Positions 1-10,279 of a stretch of 34,848 bases of DNA are shown piece after piece. Below the pieces are notes generated by a model. That model saw nothing but the letters and a program-made list of their open reading frames with translations, made no database searches and was not told the DNA's origin. The translations under genes and the position numbers were made by a program. Source of the DNA: Stentor coeruleus (taxonomy: Eukaryota; Ciliophora; Heterotrichea; Heterotrichida; Stentoridae); NCBI GenBank assembly GCA_001970955.1, contig MPUH01000790.1:1-34848 (forward strand), written 5' to 3'. Every line of letters starts with the position of its first letter. Within the stretch, counting starts at the first letter, position 1.

Positions 1-89
1 TTTGATTTTGATTAGAACAGTTTTTTTTTTATAGAAGAATTTGTGGATTAGGTCATTTAAGCTTTTTATGATATAATTGTGATGTTTTC

Positions 90-3000
90 TTAATGTTTGT
101 ATAGGAAGGTTTGAAAGACATGATAGGAAAGGATTTTTGTAAATGTTTGTATAGGAAGGTTTGAAAGACATGATAGGAAAGGATTTGTGATATCAGAATT
201 AGGGGATAATGATATAGTGTTTAGAAGAAGTTGAAGTTTATAGGTTTTTTTATCAAGGTCAAGATTAGTTTCGACAGAGAGTTTTTTGGTGAAAATATCA
301 GGAGGAAGAGGGTTTGTGATATAGTTTTCTATAGTCTGTCGTATTTTTGATGACTGGATTTCAAAAAGTCTTTCATCAAAACTCATGTCATCATCAGCAA
401 AAATCTGAACTAGAACAAGTTTTAGTGCAGTTAAGAAATCCGAACCATTTTTATAATGCACAGGTGAGGATATATAATGTTTGATTTCCTTAGCAATCTG
501 ATCATCAAAACCTAAAGATTTATAATTTTCCAATGTTATAAGCCTATGGGTGTTATTAAAAAGTTTATTGTATACAGTTTTTTTCTTAGAGTCTTTAGAT
601 ATTTTATTCATAATATCAGTTATTGTAGTATTCAAACTATCAAGATTATTTTCAATGTCTCTAATAACAAGATCTAATGTTGATTTAAATAAGTTTTGGC
701 CTTTAAGTCTATCAATTATTAGAGAAAAGTCATCAAAGAGTTTTTCTAGTTTTTCACATTCAGCCAGATCACTATTTAATATAATTATATCAGATAAAGC
801 TGCAAAGACTAGAGATAGTTTCATTTCTTCTTGTTTTGTTCGATTTGCAGAAAAAAAACCTTCACAGTCTAGGATTATGAATTCTTTTGAATTTATTTGG
901 GATATGCTTATCCAAATTCCTTCAGTACACCTTGTGCTTTTTACTTCAAATCTTGTGCCAAAAAGTCGGTTTAATAGATAACTTTTTCCTGAACTTTGTT
1001 TTCCGATTATACTTATTACAGAAGGAGATGATATTTTTGGAAGTATATTTTCTAGATGGCCAAGCTGGATGAAATTCATTGCTTCTAATAAGAAATTTGA
1101 GTCTACTGATAAAGAATTTATAAAAGATTTAAAATTATCTTCCCCATTTTGTAATGGTATTAAATTCCCATCTGATATATACGCAATATGCAAAGGAACC
1201 CTACAGGCTAATTCTCTTGAAAAATCCAATTTACAGCAAATAGTATTTTGTACATCTGAATTAGCCAGTGTATCAGTATTTATATACTTAAAACTATTTT
1301 TAATAAAACTCATCTGTTTTAAATACTCTTTGATTTTAGCTTTAAGTTTATTGCCTTTATTAAAAATCCCAAACTTACTTTCCCCTTTCCTAACTTTAAA
1401 ACTATCATTAACCTCACCATATTTCTTAACCCCTAATTCCCATACATCAATAATTGGATTTCCTTCTTCAACAAGTTCTACAGTTTGCAAGATTTTATTT
1501 ATATCATTATCAGGTAAAGCATAAAAAGTTTTAAAAGATAATTTTTCAGGGTATTTTATTATAATAATATTCATATTAGCATGAAAAATTGTTTTACAGT
1601 CAATAACAGTTTTATCAATAGGGATTATATGAAGTCTTATATTATTCATATCATAACATTCTATATAATTAAGGCTTCGAGTTATGTAAACTTTTTCATC
1701 AGGTGTTATTTGCAGATCTTGAAAAGGTTCTTGATCGTAAGATGAGAGGGTATTAAGGGATGAATTACTTGGTTTTGAATTAGAGAAAAATTGACTTTGG
1801 ATTTGAATGGTAGTGTTATCTTTGAGATTATGAGACCAGATATGGCCTAGGTTGGTTAGAATGAGTAGTTGTTCAAGTTTGGCAAGGTAGTGAGCTGTTT
1901 TTATATATGAGATTTCTGAGCTAAATATCAGCAACTCATTTGTATTATATTTATTAAAATCTTTCTTAAAATTCCCAGTCATGACCTTTTTCTTCTCATT
2001 CATCACAATAAAAAACTGACTAGTAGTTGATCCCCATACTAAAAATGCATCAATATCATTAATATCATCTAATTTTATAATCTCATCTTTTAAATTTTCC
2101 TTAATATTAAGCTTATAGCATTTCGTCACATTTTTTGTAAAATCTTTTATCAAAACACAATAAAATATGTTATTAAAACATATAATTTGCTTAAGTTCTA
2201 AGTTATCTTGAGGCATTTTTATATCAGCTAAAGTAATTTTTTCGTTTAATTCTATTCTAAAAAATTGGGTGTTTGTTGATTTCATAAATTTTATTTCAGA
2301 TGATTTTATTTTTAGATGAAAACTTGTTATTGATTTAAGAAGTTCTGTTAAAATATCAGCAAAAGTGTATTTTAAATTATCATTAGCGTTAGTCAGAGCG
2401 TTTTTATGAAATTTTCTTTCTGTTTTTATACTTGAAATGAATTTTTTAGTTTGCTCATGTTTAAGCCCGTTTGACATAAGAAATTGAAATGAATTTTTTA
2501 GTTTGCTCATGTTTAAGCCCGTTTGACATAAGAAATTTATTAATCGCCGCATCAGCCGACCGCATATTTTTAAGCCTCGAAAGTTTATTCCTCAATTCCT
2601 CTAATAAATCTTTAATCGAATTTTTCTTAACATAAGGCTGCTTAGCTGAATTTAACTCAATATTCCTTTCCAGTTTATCTCGGATATCAGACAAATAACC
2701 AATCATTATATTTTTAACCTCATCCCTATACTTTTTAAAAATTATCTGCAGTTGTTCTTGTACTAAACCAAAATCACATGAAAAGCTGCTGATTCTAACT
2801 TTTAATTCACTTATAAGTCTATTAAACGACAGATTGAAATTTATATGAGAAAAGCCTTCTCCTAATATCTCAGAAATGAAATTGTCTATAATTTCTCTTA
2901 AAACAGGATCTTCAGAATTGACAGTAATCTTTGAGCAGGTGGCAAAAATGATGTTTTTACAGGATTCTTGTGTGAGATAAACATTCATATCATTTTTTTC

Positions 3001-3663
3001 TAAAGCTAAATCGTTAAGATTTTCTAATTCTCTGAGTTTTTCCTTAATAATTTGTGCTTCTTTTATAATATGTTGTATACTGCTATTCCCATAAGGACTT
3101 ATAGCTGACCATGAATCGACTTCTTTTTCTGGGATATAGCCAATTACAAGAGGACATAAATCACTTAATAATCTTACTATATAAACTAAAGGATTGTCTA
3201 TAGATATCGGTCTTTTATTAAGTATATTTTCATAGTCGAATTTATGCCATAATAAGGATCTTTTATTTTCTATTGAATAAAACAACACAAGTCCTTCATC
3301 AATTTGAGGAATTTCTAAGGTTTCTATACCGAAATATTTCTCGGATTCTATTTTACATTGTCTAAAGTCCCCATAAATTCCAATAAGATTGAAGGTATCT
3401 TCAAAAATATTAGAAATCATGTCGGCTGAAGATTTTTCTATAAGATTTTTGTATATCGAATAGGTCTCAGAAATTTCTCTAAAGCTTTTTATTAAGACAA
3501 CTGATTGAACTTGGGAACTTTTTATAGGAAAAAATCCAGTCTCGTATGAAGTTTTTCTAGGTATGATTGAGAAGTTCTTAAAACTATCACGAGATGTTTG
3601 AGAATTCATTGTTTTAGGCCTAGTTTTAAGCTCTGGTAATACCATTGATAGTGATTTTTCCAT
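90..3663 (-). CDS. GBP/VLIG-type large GTPase, frame broken by two short duplications
   Basis: Read here as one gene of about 1,173 aa. As written, two frames overlap at 2461-2552: a 400-aa N-terminal frame (3663 to 2461) and an 820-aa frame (2552 to 90). A 52-bp direct duplication at 2432-2537 causes the break; counting one copy joins the frames seamlessly. The GTPase domain lies in the C-terminal third: P-loop GKQSSGKS (about residues 870-877), an RCT switch element, the DCEGF G3 motif (about 915) and an RD pair (about 984-985) where guanylate-binding proteins carry T/V-R-D instead of NKxD. This set points to the GBP/atlastin/VLIG branch of dynamin-like GTPases. The N-terminal two thirds resemble nothing I know. 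The stop at 90-92 lies in a second duplication (92-186); with one copy the frame stays open to position 1, so the gene may be partial. Such GTPases usually act on membranes; the role here is unknown. Confidence 0.72.
92..186. repeat. 45-bp direct repeat, two exact copies, 5-bp spacer
   Basis: Copies lie at 92-136 and 142-186, identical, with period 50. They cover the 3' end of the large GTPase gene. Since 50 is not a multiple of three, the second copy encountered by the gene puts it into a frame that stops at 90-92. It is either a recent tandem duplication or uncollapsed contig overlap. Confidence 0.95.
2432..2537. repeat. 52-bp tandem direct repeat (two exact copies) inside the GTPase gene
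   Basis: Copies at 2432-2483 and 2484-2535, plus two more matching bases. Both encode the same peptide containing MSNGLKHEQTKKFIS, in different frames of the same gene. Collapsing one copy restores a single frame. Confidence 0.95.
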
Positions 3664-5098
3664 TTATATTAGCTAAAGGTTTTTATTTTCAAGATTGGAT
3701 TATGTTTTCTATCAGAAATGCTTAGTGATTAGTATTTTGTGTTTAATTTAATATATATAATTATAAGGATTTGATAAGAAAAATCAAATTGTGTGGAGAT
3801 ATGCTTTTAGGCTTTTAATTTATATGATGAAAAAACCCTAATTACAACAAGAACTAAATGCCTATTATGCTATGGATAACATAAGAATTTTAAGATATGT
3901 TTTAAAAAGCTAGGCTTTACAAGGAAAAACAAAATAAACGCAAGACTTGCCTTAGTTTTACTCATTCTAAAAAAAAGAAACTCTAAAGAATTACTAGAAA
4001 AAGTTAATTAATACATTATTAAAGACGATGAGTGACACAACATACAAAATAAACTGAAAGAAGTCGTAAGATTCTTAAATCTGGATCGGACGAGGTCACA
4101 ACCCCATCAACTTAATTACCTTTTACTTTAACTTTATATGATATAATAAAAAAATCAATAATTTTATAAGATAAAAGATTAAACAGAGAAATTATAGGCA
4201 GATTTTTGGGTTTTAATATCCAAGTTATGCTTAATCTTGATTTTCTAAATATTTTCAGGCAAATATTTACCATAACTAATTTTAAAGATTTACCCTATTA
4301 ATAATTCTTGTAAGCCTTTGCTAATTTCCTTTATCTATCAAAAAGGTTTTAAAATATACGTCATTTACAGCTAAAAAAATTTAAAAATTAAAAATATCTA
4401 CTTTTTAAACTTATCCTTAATTCAATCTTTATCAGATTTTCATACCTTTCATTATTACTTGTTTATTTTTTACAGTAATTTTATTAAGTTTTAAATTTTC
4501 AATCAAATGATTTCCATAAAAAATAATATTGCACTTTAGTAAACTAAAAGTTGAAGGTTGTAATATTTATATTTTTAAGTTTATTCAACTTTGGATTGAA
4601 TCATTTTTAAATTCGGAAAAAAGGGAGAGATTATTCAAAATGATAAGATAAATGGGTATATATTTTATATCTTATCAAGAACTCATAGTAATTACAATGA
4701 TTATTATATTCCTATATATTCCACTATATTTTACTTTATATTCCAATCTTTTTTATAAAGCCTAGCAAGTATTAAAACATTCTGACAATTGATAGCCTAA
4801 ATCACTATAAAAAACATTAAAAAATACAATTTCAACATAAAAATCGCCTAAATTAAAAAAAAAATACTCACTAAACCGAAAAACTACCTCAAATTAACTC
4901 ACTTCAAAAAAAATCCTAAAAAGTGACAACTTTTCAACAACTCAAATATTTCCTACATAAAAACCCGTATCTATATCCAATTTCACTCTTAAAATCCTAT
5001 TATTCTCATCAAAACATAAAAAAACACATACAAAAATACATACAAAATTTCCATTTATTAGGTTTTCAGCATTTTATCTGGCAAAGGCTTATAAAAAT
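3664..5098. other. Gene-poor A+T-rich stretch with a possible gene relic
   Basis: No intact gene seen. Positions 3664-3780 are the G/T-rich 5' flank of the minus-strand GTPase gene. A plus-strand frame at 3826-4131 reads like decayed protein. The sequence from about 4780 to 5098 is A/C-rich, as expected for the 5' flank of the zinc-finger gene at 5099. The middle is low-complexity A+T. Confidence 0.6.
3826..4131 (+). pseudogene. Possible relic of an unidentified gene
   Basis: One frame of 102 codons has only three internal stops (two TAA, one TGA) in sequence where roughly eight would be expected by chance. It reads as a Cys pair (KCLLCYG) followed by a Lys/Leu-rich helical stretch. No 15-nt intron fits any of the stops. 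The family is not recognised, and the call rests only on texture. Confidence 0.3.
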
Positions 5099-5524
5099 AT
5101 GAAGCAAAATACTATGAAAACTGGTAAAAAAGAAATATTCAAAGGCTACGACATCGGCTATAAGTATTATTCTAAAGATTCATCTCAATACAGACAAGAA
5201 TCACAGTCTAAATTCAAAACTGAGCTCTGTAGAAATCTAGAATCTGGATTCTGCGAATTTGGGGACAAGTGCTTTTTTGCTCACAGTATTGAAGAATTAA
5301 GAGGAAAATCATATCTTACTGTTCAGAAACGTGAGAAATGTAAGAGTTTTTTTGAAATCGGCTACTGCATCATGGGAAACAAATGCGAATTTAGTCATCG
5401 TGATAATTCACCAGATACAGCAGCGAACTCACCTAATGTTAGCAAACGAGCTTCTCGTAAATGCTCTGAAGATACACATAAAACACCACTCTTCATCGAC
5501 TTTGAGTCTCGAAGATTTCATTAA
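5099..5524 (+). CDS. Tandem CCCH zinc-finger protein (TTP/TIS11-like)
   Basis: 141 aa, one exon. Two CCCH fingers: C44-x7-C52-x5-C58-x3-H62 and C81-x8-C90-x5-C96-x3-H100, joined by an 18-residue linker. The lead-in KTELCR and the following EELRG match the tristetraprolin family. In that family the fingers bind AU-rich elements in mRNA 3' UTRs and recruit deadenylases, so a cytoplasmic mRNA-decay regulator is the likely role. The first spacing is x7 rather than the usual x8. The N terminus is Lys/Tyr-rich and the tail after residue 102 is Ser/Pro-rich, a plausible phosphorylation region. The start is the first ATG after an A/C-rich leader; the stop is TAA. Confidence 0.88.
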   Translation: MKQNTMKTGKKEIFKGYDIGYKYYSKDSSQYRQESQSKFKTELCRNLESGFCEFGDKCFFAHSIEELRGKSYLTVQKREKCKSFFEIGYCIMGNKCEFSHRDNSPDTAANSPNVSKRASRKCSEDTHKTPLFIDFESRRFH

Positions 5525-7592
5525 TTTAACTTATAGTCCATTATCTCATCTATTATCTTCCTCCATAAATGTATCTCTTATAGTAATCCTATATGATAAT
5601 CTTCATAATCTACTGTTTCTTTTAATTTCCCTTAGTTTTTTATCCAAAATACAATTTTTACTCTAATCTTTACCTTTTTTCCTTTATATTTTATACAAAA
5701 ATTTATAAAAAGCGCTTTTAATTTAACCCTAATGATTTGCATATATTCTTCAAAAAGCTTAGAATTTAACCTAGTCTTGCACATCAACTGTTTATCTTTA
5801 ATTAAAGGATAATTTTTTATTATTAAATGTAAACCTTTGCCCTTGATTTCTAATAAAATTCATTACAATCTTAAATTCTTTAGTTTTTTGATAAAATAAA
5901 TCTGACTTATTTACTTGATTTAATATAAGCTTTTATTCATAATTTTTATCTCAGAAATCTTATTAATTAAATCTTTAATGCTTTGGTCTTAAGCTCTTGA
6001 TATGTGTTTTCTGATTTCATTGATTTACTTTTAATAGGCATGAAGATGATGTGTGATTTTGTATTAATTTTTCAAACTTTAAACTGTTCAAATTACAGTA
6101 TTTAGGATTACTATTTTTGTCGAAGTTCAAAACGTAGATGGCAATTTCCAGCCTGTAAAGTTTTTTTTTCAGTTTTTATTTCGAGGATGCCGAATTTGAT
6201 ATAAGAAACAATATTTTCTGCTATGCTTAGATTATGAAAGACAGTTTTTTTTTCTTGCATACATTCTACAAGATAAAAACATAAAAAACATAAAACTATA
6301 ATACACCTAAAATACTTATATAAAATCAACATAACTCTAAACAAAACATTATCTTTATACATAATCACATAAAATCTTATAATTACCTCCACTTTTATCT
6401 AATAATTTTCAACATAAATTTAAGCATATAAAAAACTTCACAATAACTACACTAATTTACCCTATATTTTTATAAATTAAAACTATAAATTTTCCCTATT
6501 AAGTCCATCCTAATTGTCTTTATATCAATTTTCTAATAATAATCCTAACTCTATCAAAAAGCATATTTCTCTAAGCTAGTCTGAGCTATTTTCTTAAATA
6601 ATCTTCGAGCTTTTTATATAATTTTAATCATATAAGCCTTAACATATTCCCTAACTCTTATATTATAATCTGCCCTTCTAAAATCATCTTATTACAAAAA
6701 TCCCCAATATAGTTTTATTATTTTATGTCCTGCTAATTATCTTTGCCTTTATGTCCTTTCTCTATATAAAATCCTTATCTTTCTATGTCGTAAAATCCTA
6801 AACTATACTAGTATGCCTTTTTAGCCATATCTTTATCACAGACCAAAGATTGCCTTGGCCGATTTCTTTCAAAATATTCAAAAATCAATCAAAAATCACA
6901 AATCAAAGCTTTGAGCCTTGAAATTTGAAGAATTTTCCTAATCAAATGCTCTTCAACCTAAATCTTAAAGAAAAATTATCATGCGCATAGAAGAATTATA
7001 TTAGGAAAACCTAAAGAACTTCTTCAAATTTAATCTAGACAAGGTTATATAGTTAAAGTAAATCTTTTTATTACCTTAAATACTTTATTATTTTACCCTA
7101 CAGCTTTGTCTTTAAACTCTTTGAATTTTTATAAGTTTCGGTACTTAAAAGACTACAACAATATTTTCGACTTAAAATCTGATTTTCTTAGTTAGAAACA
7201 ACCTAATTTATGAATGATATTATAACTACACTCAAAAGTTGTAAAAAAAGTCTTAAGTTCTGATGTCCTATCTAAAAATGAGATGTTATGCCCCTATTCA
7301 AAACTGGAGTTTATTTTACCCTCCCTACCTCAAGAACTCTACCCTCAAAAACCACACCTTAAACTACAAAACCCTCAAACTTAAAATTATATCCTATCAT
7401 AACATCTAAAAACCTTCAGAAAAAAACTACATCATCATAAATCTCCCAAAAAATTTTCTTCTCACACAACATATAATCAGAACAAAGTAAGTAAAAAAAT
7501 TAGCATATAATTAACCGATTACTATTTTTTTCTATAATAACATAGTCTATATTCCTCTAAATCTCAAAAATTGGAAGTTATTACCTTTAGCA
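5525..7592. other. Long gene-poor stretch; weak minus-strand coding texture at 6480-7320
   Basis: No intact gene that I can support. A minus-strand 93-codon frame (6392-6111) is mostly low-complexity upstream and plausible only near its end. Minus-strand sequence from 7320 to 6480 has protein-like codons (many GAx, AAx and GGx) but is interrupted by stops at about the density expected by chance. The rest is A+T-rich, A/C-biased on the plus strand at 7320-7480. Confidence 0.5.
6480..7320 (-). pseudogene. Possible heavily decayed gene
   Basis: Reading 7320 to 6480 on the minus strand gives stretches such as FEYFERNRPRQSLVCDKDMA (near 6870-6815) and KFKEFKDKAVG (near 7120), with G enriched at codon position 1. 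About 21 in-frame stops occur in 260-280 codons, close to random for this composition, so the evidence is compositional only. No family recognised. Confidence 0.22.
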
Positions 7593-8200
7593 TCATTTTC
7601 TACNAAAACTCAAAGTTAAAGCATCGTAAGGCTGAGCAGTTGGCCAAGGTAAGTAATGGATTCCTTCATCTAAATAATCTTGAAACGAATCTGTTGGGAC
7701 TAGTTTTTCAACTGTTTTGAGGTTTTTTGCTAAATTTTTGGCTGTTTTCCCTTTAGAATGAATTTTATCTGTGGACCTCCCATTTGCCTTGACTTTTCTT
7801 ATTTCTGGTCTTGCTCTGACAAAATACTCATTTTGTTCCAATGCGCTATGTATCGCTTCATATTCTTCCGAGTCAGTATTTTCATGCGTAGCCTCAGAGT
7901 CTGAAATATCAGATAAACGAATCTCTAGCTATTCTATAACTTACCATTAAAGTTGGGTATATGAATGACTCTCAAGTTATTTTCAGTGGATTCTTGTCCG
8001 ATTTTCTTTTCTTTGGGCTTAGTTTCATGATTGATTTTCCTTCCCCTTGAGTTTTTCTTCTTTACTACGATCTTAGCTTGAGGTTTTACCTTCTGTATTA
8101 TCTTCTGAGTATTTGATATGAACCGAGAAATTGCCTTTTTAATCTCGAAGATATTTTTCTTTTTGACTTCAGTGCCTTCTTTCGCGACCTTGTATTTCAT
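7593..8200 (-). CDS. Small Lys-rich protein with an acidic segment, two exons
   Basis: About 195 aa if a 20-nt intron (7925-7944) is removed. Exon 1 (8200-7945) gives a strongly basic N-terminal region rich in Lys/Val/Ile; exon 2 starts with an acidic, Ser/Thr-rich segment (DISDSEATHENTDSEEYEA) and ends near PWPTAQPYDALTLSF. Both sides are clearly coding, but no 15- or 16-nt intron joins them in frame. The single N at 7604 sits in the fourth codon before the end, so the C terminus is uncertain. The charge pattern would suit a chromatin or RNA-associated protein, but I recognise no domain and assign no function. Confidence 0.5.
7604..7604. other. Single N (assembly gap)
   Basis: One undetermined base near the 3' end of the small basic gene. 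Unlike the other four Ns, I see no duplicated sequence on its two sides. Confidence 0.9.
7925..7944 (-). other. Candidate 20-nt intron
   Basis: Minus-strand GTAAGTTATAGAATAGCTAG. Removal fuses the two coding segments (phase 1, codon G|AG). An A lies 5 nt before the last G, as in the 15-nt introns. A 16-nt version ending at AATAG leaves the wrong frame and meets a TGA. Confidence 0.45.
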
Positions 8201-9444
8201 TGATAATTACAGCCATTGAAAATGGTTATGTGTAAAGGAGAATTTATTCTATCTCCTATCTTAGACTATTTTTACAATAAAAGTAGAGGAAGATTTACCA
8301 TATTGGATATATGAAACTTTTATTGAATAAAGCTTAGTCAATATTAATGTGAATATGTATTTTTAGTTATATGGACATTGTTGATATATGGAGAAAATAT
8401 TTTTTTCTTTTTATGTTTAAGTTAACAACTTATAAATATGTGATTTACTTAAATATTACTTAGAAGTAAAATATGTCTTAGATAATATGGAATAAAAAAT
8501 GTCATTTTTATTATCATGGAATCAATTTTATGGAATTAAGGGTTGTGTTTATTTTTGATGTAGATTTTTATTTATAATTTTTTTAAGTTGAAAACAGAGT
8601 GTGTTAGTTTATTGGAAGTTTTTATATGTTAAGATTGTAAGTAGTTTTATTATTTTTTTTATAAATAATAGATGATTTTGTGCTGATTTGTATGATGTTT
8701 TGCTTATTGAAAGATTTGTTAGGTGCCTGTTATTGGGTTGGATTTTTTTAGAATTTTGGTTATATTTGGTATTGATAGCTTTTTTTTGAGAATAAAGGTA
8801 AGGAAATTATTGTGTTTTGCAATTTTTGTTATCTTATTCAATATAGCATAGTATTTCTTATGAAGCTAAAAATAATATAAATACCAATTTATTTTCAAAT
8901 TATAAGAAGTCTTTCTTTCATAAAAATTAAGCATATATCATTAATTATTTTAGGAGGAGTTTTGATTTTAGATCAATTTATCATGGATTATTGGTTTTTG
9001 ATGATATATGATAATTTCCTATAAGAAATTGAAGATTTTTATTATAAAATTTTACGTTTTTTGATGCTATGTGATATTATATATAATAAATTATAGTTTC
9101 CACGCTATAAAATCTTAAATTTATTCAAAAAAAAGCTTAATAGTTATAGTTTGAGTGTTAAAACTTTTAATGTCAAAAAAATTCTCATACTAACCATTTT
9201 ATCTAGCATCCCATCCTTCGAAATCCATTATCCACCTTTATCACCCCTTAAACCGAAAAATTCCAAAATCCTATAAAAAACTCAAAAACTCAAATTATCT
9301 CCCACATAAAAAAGCCTCAATCCTCCTTTTAAAAAATTTATCCAACATCACCTAATCATTATTCTATACAAAAAATCCATATTCCAAAAAACCTATAATC
9401 TACTTTCAACATTTAAATCTTCAAAACATATTTTTTAATTATAA
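8201..9444. other. Gene-poor A+T-rich stretch
   Basis: 8201-8300 is the 5' flank of the minus-strand gene. 8285-8790 is T/G-rich with a plus-strand frame showing about 11 stops in 190 codons and hydrophobic texture, too weak to call. 9180-9444 becomes A/C-rich, like the 5' flank of a plus-strand gene, and leads into the VAMP7-like relic. Confidence 0.55.
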
Positions 9445-10066
9445 ATGGCTTCAATACTATACTCAGTTATCTCTTCAGATATTAATTCAAAACCTTTAAC
9501 TGAAGCATCCTTAGCAGAAGGGAATTTTAATTTACTAGTTTTAAAACTCCTTTCTAAAATACGCAAAAAATTCATCAGTTTCTTATGTTTATAAAATCAA
9601 ATATATTTTCCATTACAAAAATGAATTTAACTTAACGTTTATATGTATAACTGATACTACTTTTCATAACAGGACAGCTTTATGTGTTTTTATTTAAGAT
9701 TAAAAAAAGTTTATAGAAAAATACAGAGAGAATACGAAAAACATGTAAAGGTTTTCTGTAAATAGGGAGTTCGCAAATGTACTTAAGGGAAAATTATTTT
9801 TATAACAACGATTCAGATTCTGAAGATAAATAAAGATTGCTAGAGAAAACATATCAAAAACCAAAGATGTGATGATTGAGAATACTGATAAAGTATTAGC
9901 GAGAGGTGAGAAAATCGAGTTAATCGTTAATAAAACTCAACAGCTAACATATGAAAGTCAACAATTAAAAGATTTTTATATAAAAAAGCAGCTAAGTGAC
10001 TCAGCAGTAAAAATGAAAAGCACAATAATTCCTAAACAGTCTTCAAAAGTCAAAAGATTCATATGA
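9445..10066 (+). pseudogene. VAMP7-like longin R-SNARE pseudogene
   Basis: Starts with an intact-looking longin N terminus (MASILYSVISSD, then NFNLLVLKLLSKIRKKF). A frameshift near 9582 leads into SYVYKIKYIFHYKNEFNL and ICITDTTFHNRTALCVFI, which match the longin pattern of Y-F-H-Y, C-[IM]-T-D and a later A-x-x-F. Further stops follow (TAA after VFI, after D, after KNM). A pair of frameshifts surrounds FYNNDSDSEDK, and the end is an open R-SNARE segment with DKVLARGEKIELIVNKT, where the zero-layer Arg region and the GE-K-E-L pattern are clear. No C-terminal membrane anchor is seen. Intact family members drive fusion with lysosomes, vacuoles or the plasma membrane. At least three frameshifts and several stops rule out expression as a full protein. 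The last 65 codons form an isolated open frame (9869-10066). Confidence 0.82.
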
Positions 10067-10279
10067 TAACAAAACAAAAATCTTACTACCTTGTTTATTT
10101 TCATAATCCTCATACCATCTATTCATATAATCTCATACTTCATCATAACCTTTTCATATATCAGTTTTTCCTTCTCAAACTATTAAATTCATCATAATCT
10201 AACAACAACAAATAAATTTCCTGAACCCAAACCAATCATAAATATCTAAATTTTACATAAAAACTTTTATAAAACGAAT

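Noticed and set aside
550..1524. Plus-strand frames opposite the GTPase gene
   Set aside because: Antisense shadows of the minus-strand gene; the GTPase motifs are on the minus strand.
6111..6392. 93-codon minus-strand frame
   Set aside because: The first half is low-complexity A+T translated as hydrophobic residues; only the last 45 codons look coding, with no intron that would attach them to another exon. Not called as a gene.
6480..7320. Intact gene using a Condylostoma-like code (TAR = Gln, TGA = Trp)
   Set aside because: When all stops are read as sense any sequence is open, so openness proves nothing. The neighbouring genes clearly use standard stops, and stop density here equals chance. 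Kept only as a low-score finding.
9869..10066. Independent small gene with a SNARE-like sequence
   Set aside because: It is the last piece of the VAMP7-like pseudogene: the upstream sequence continues the same family in order, so it is not a separate gene.
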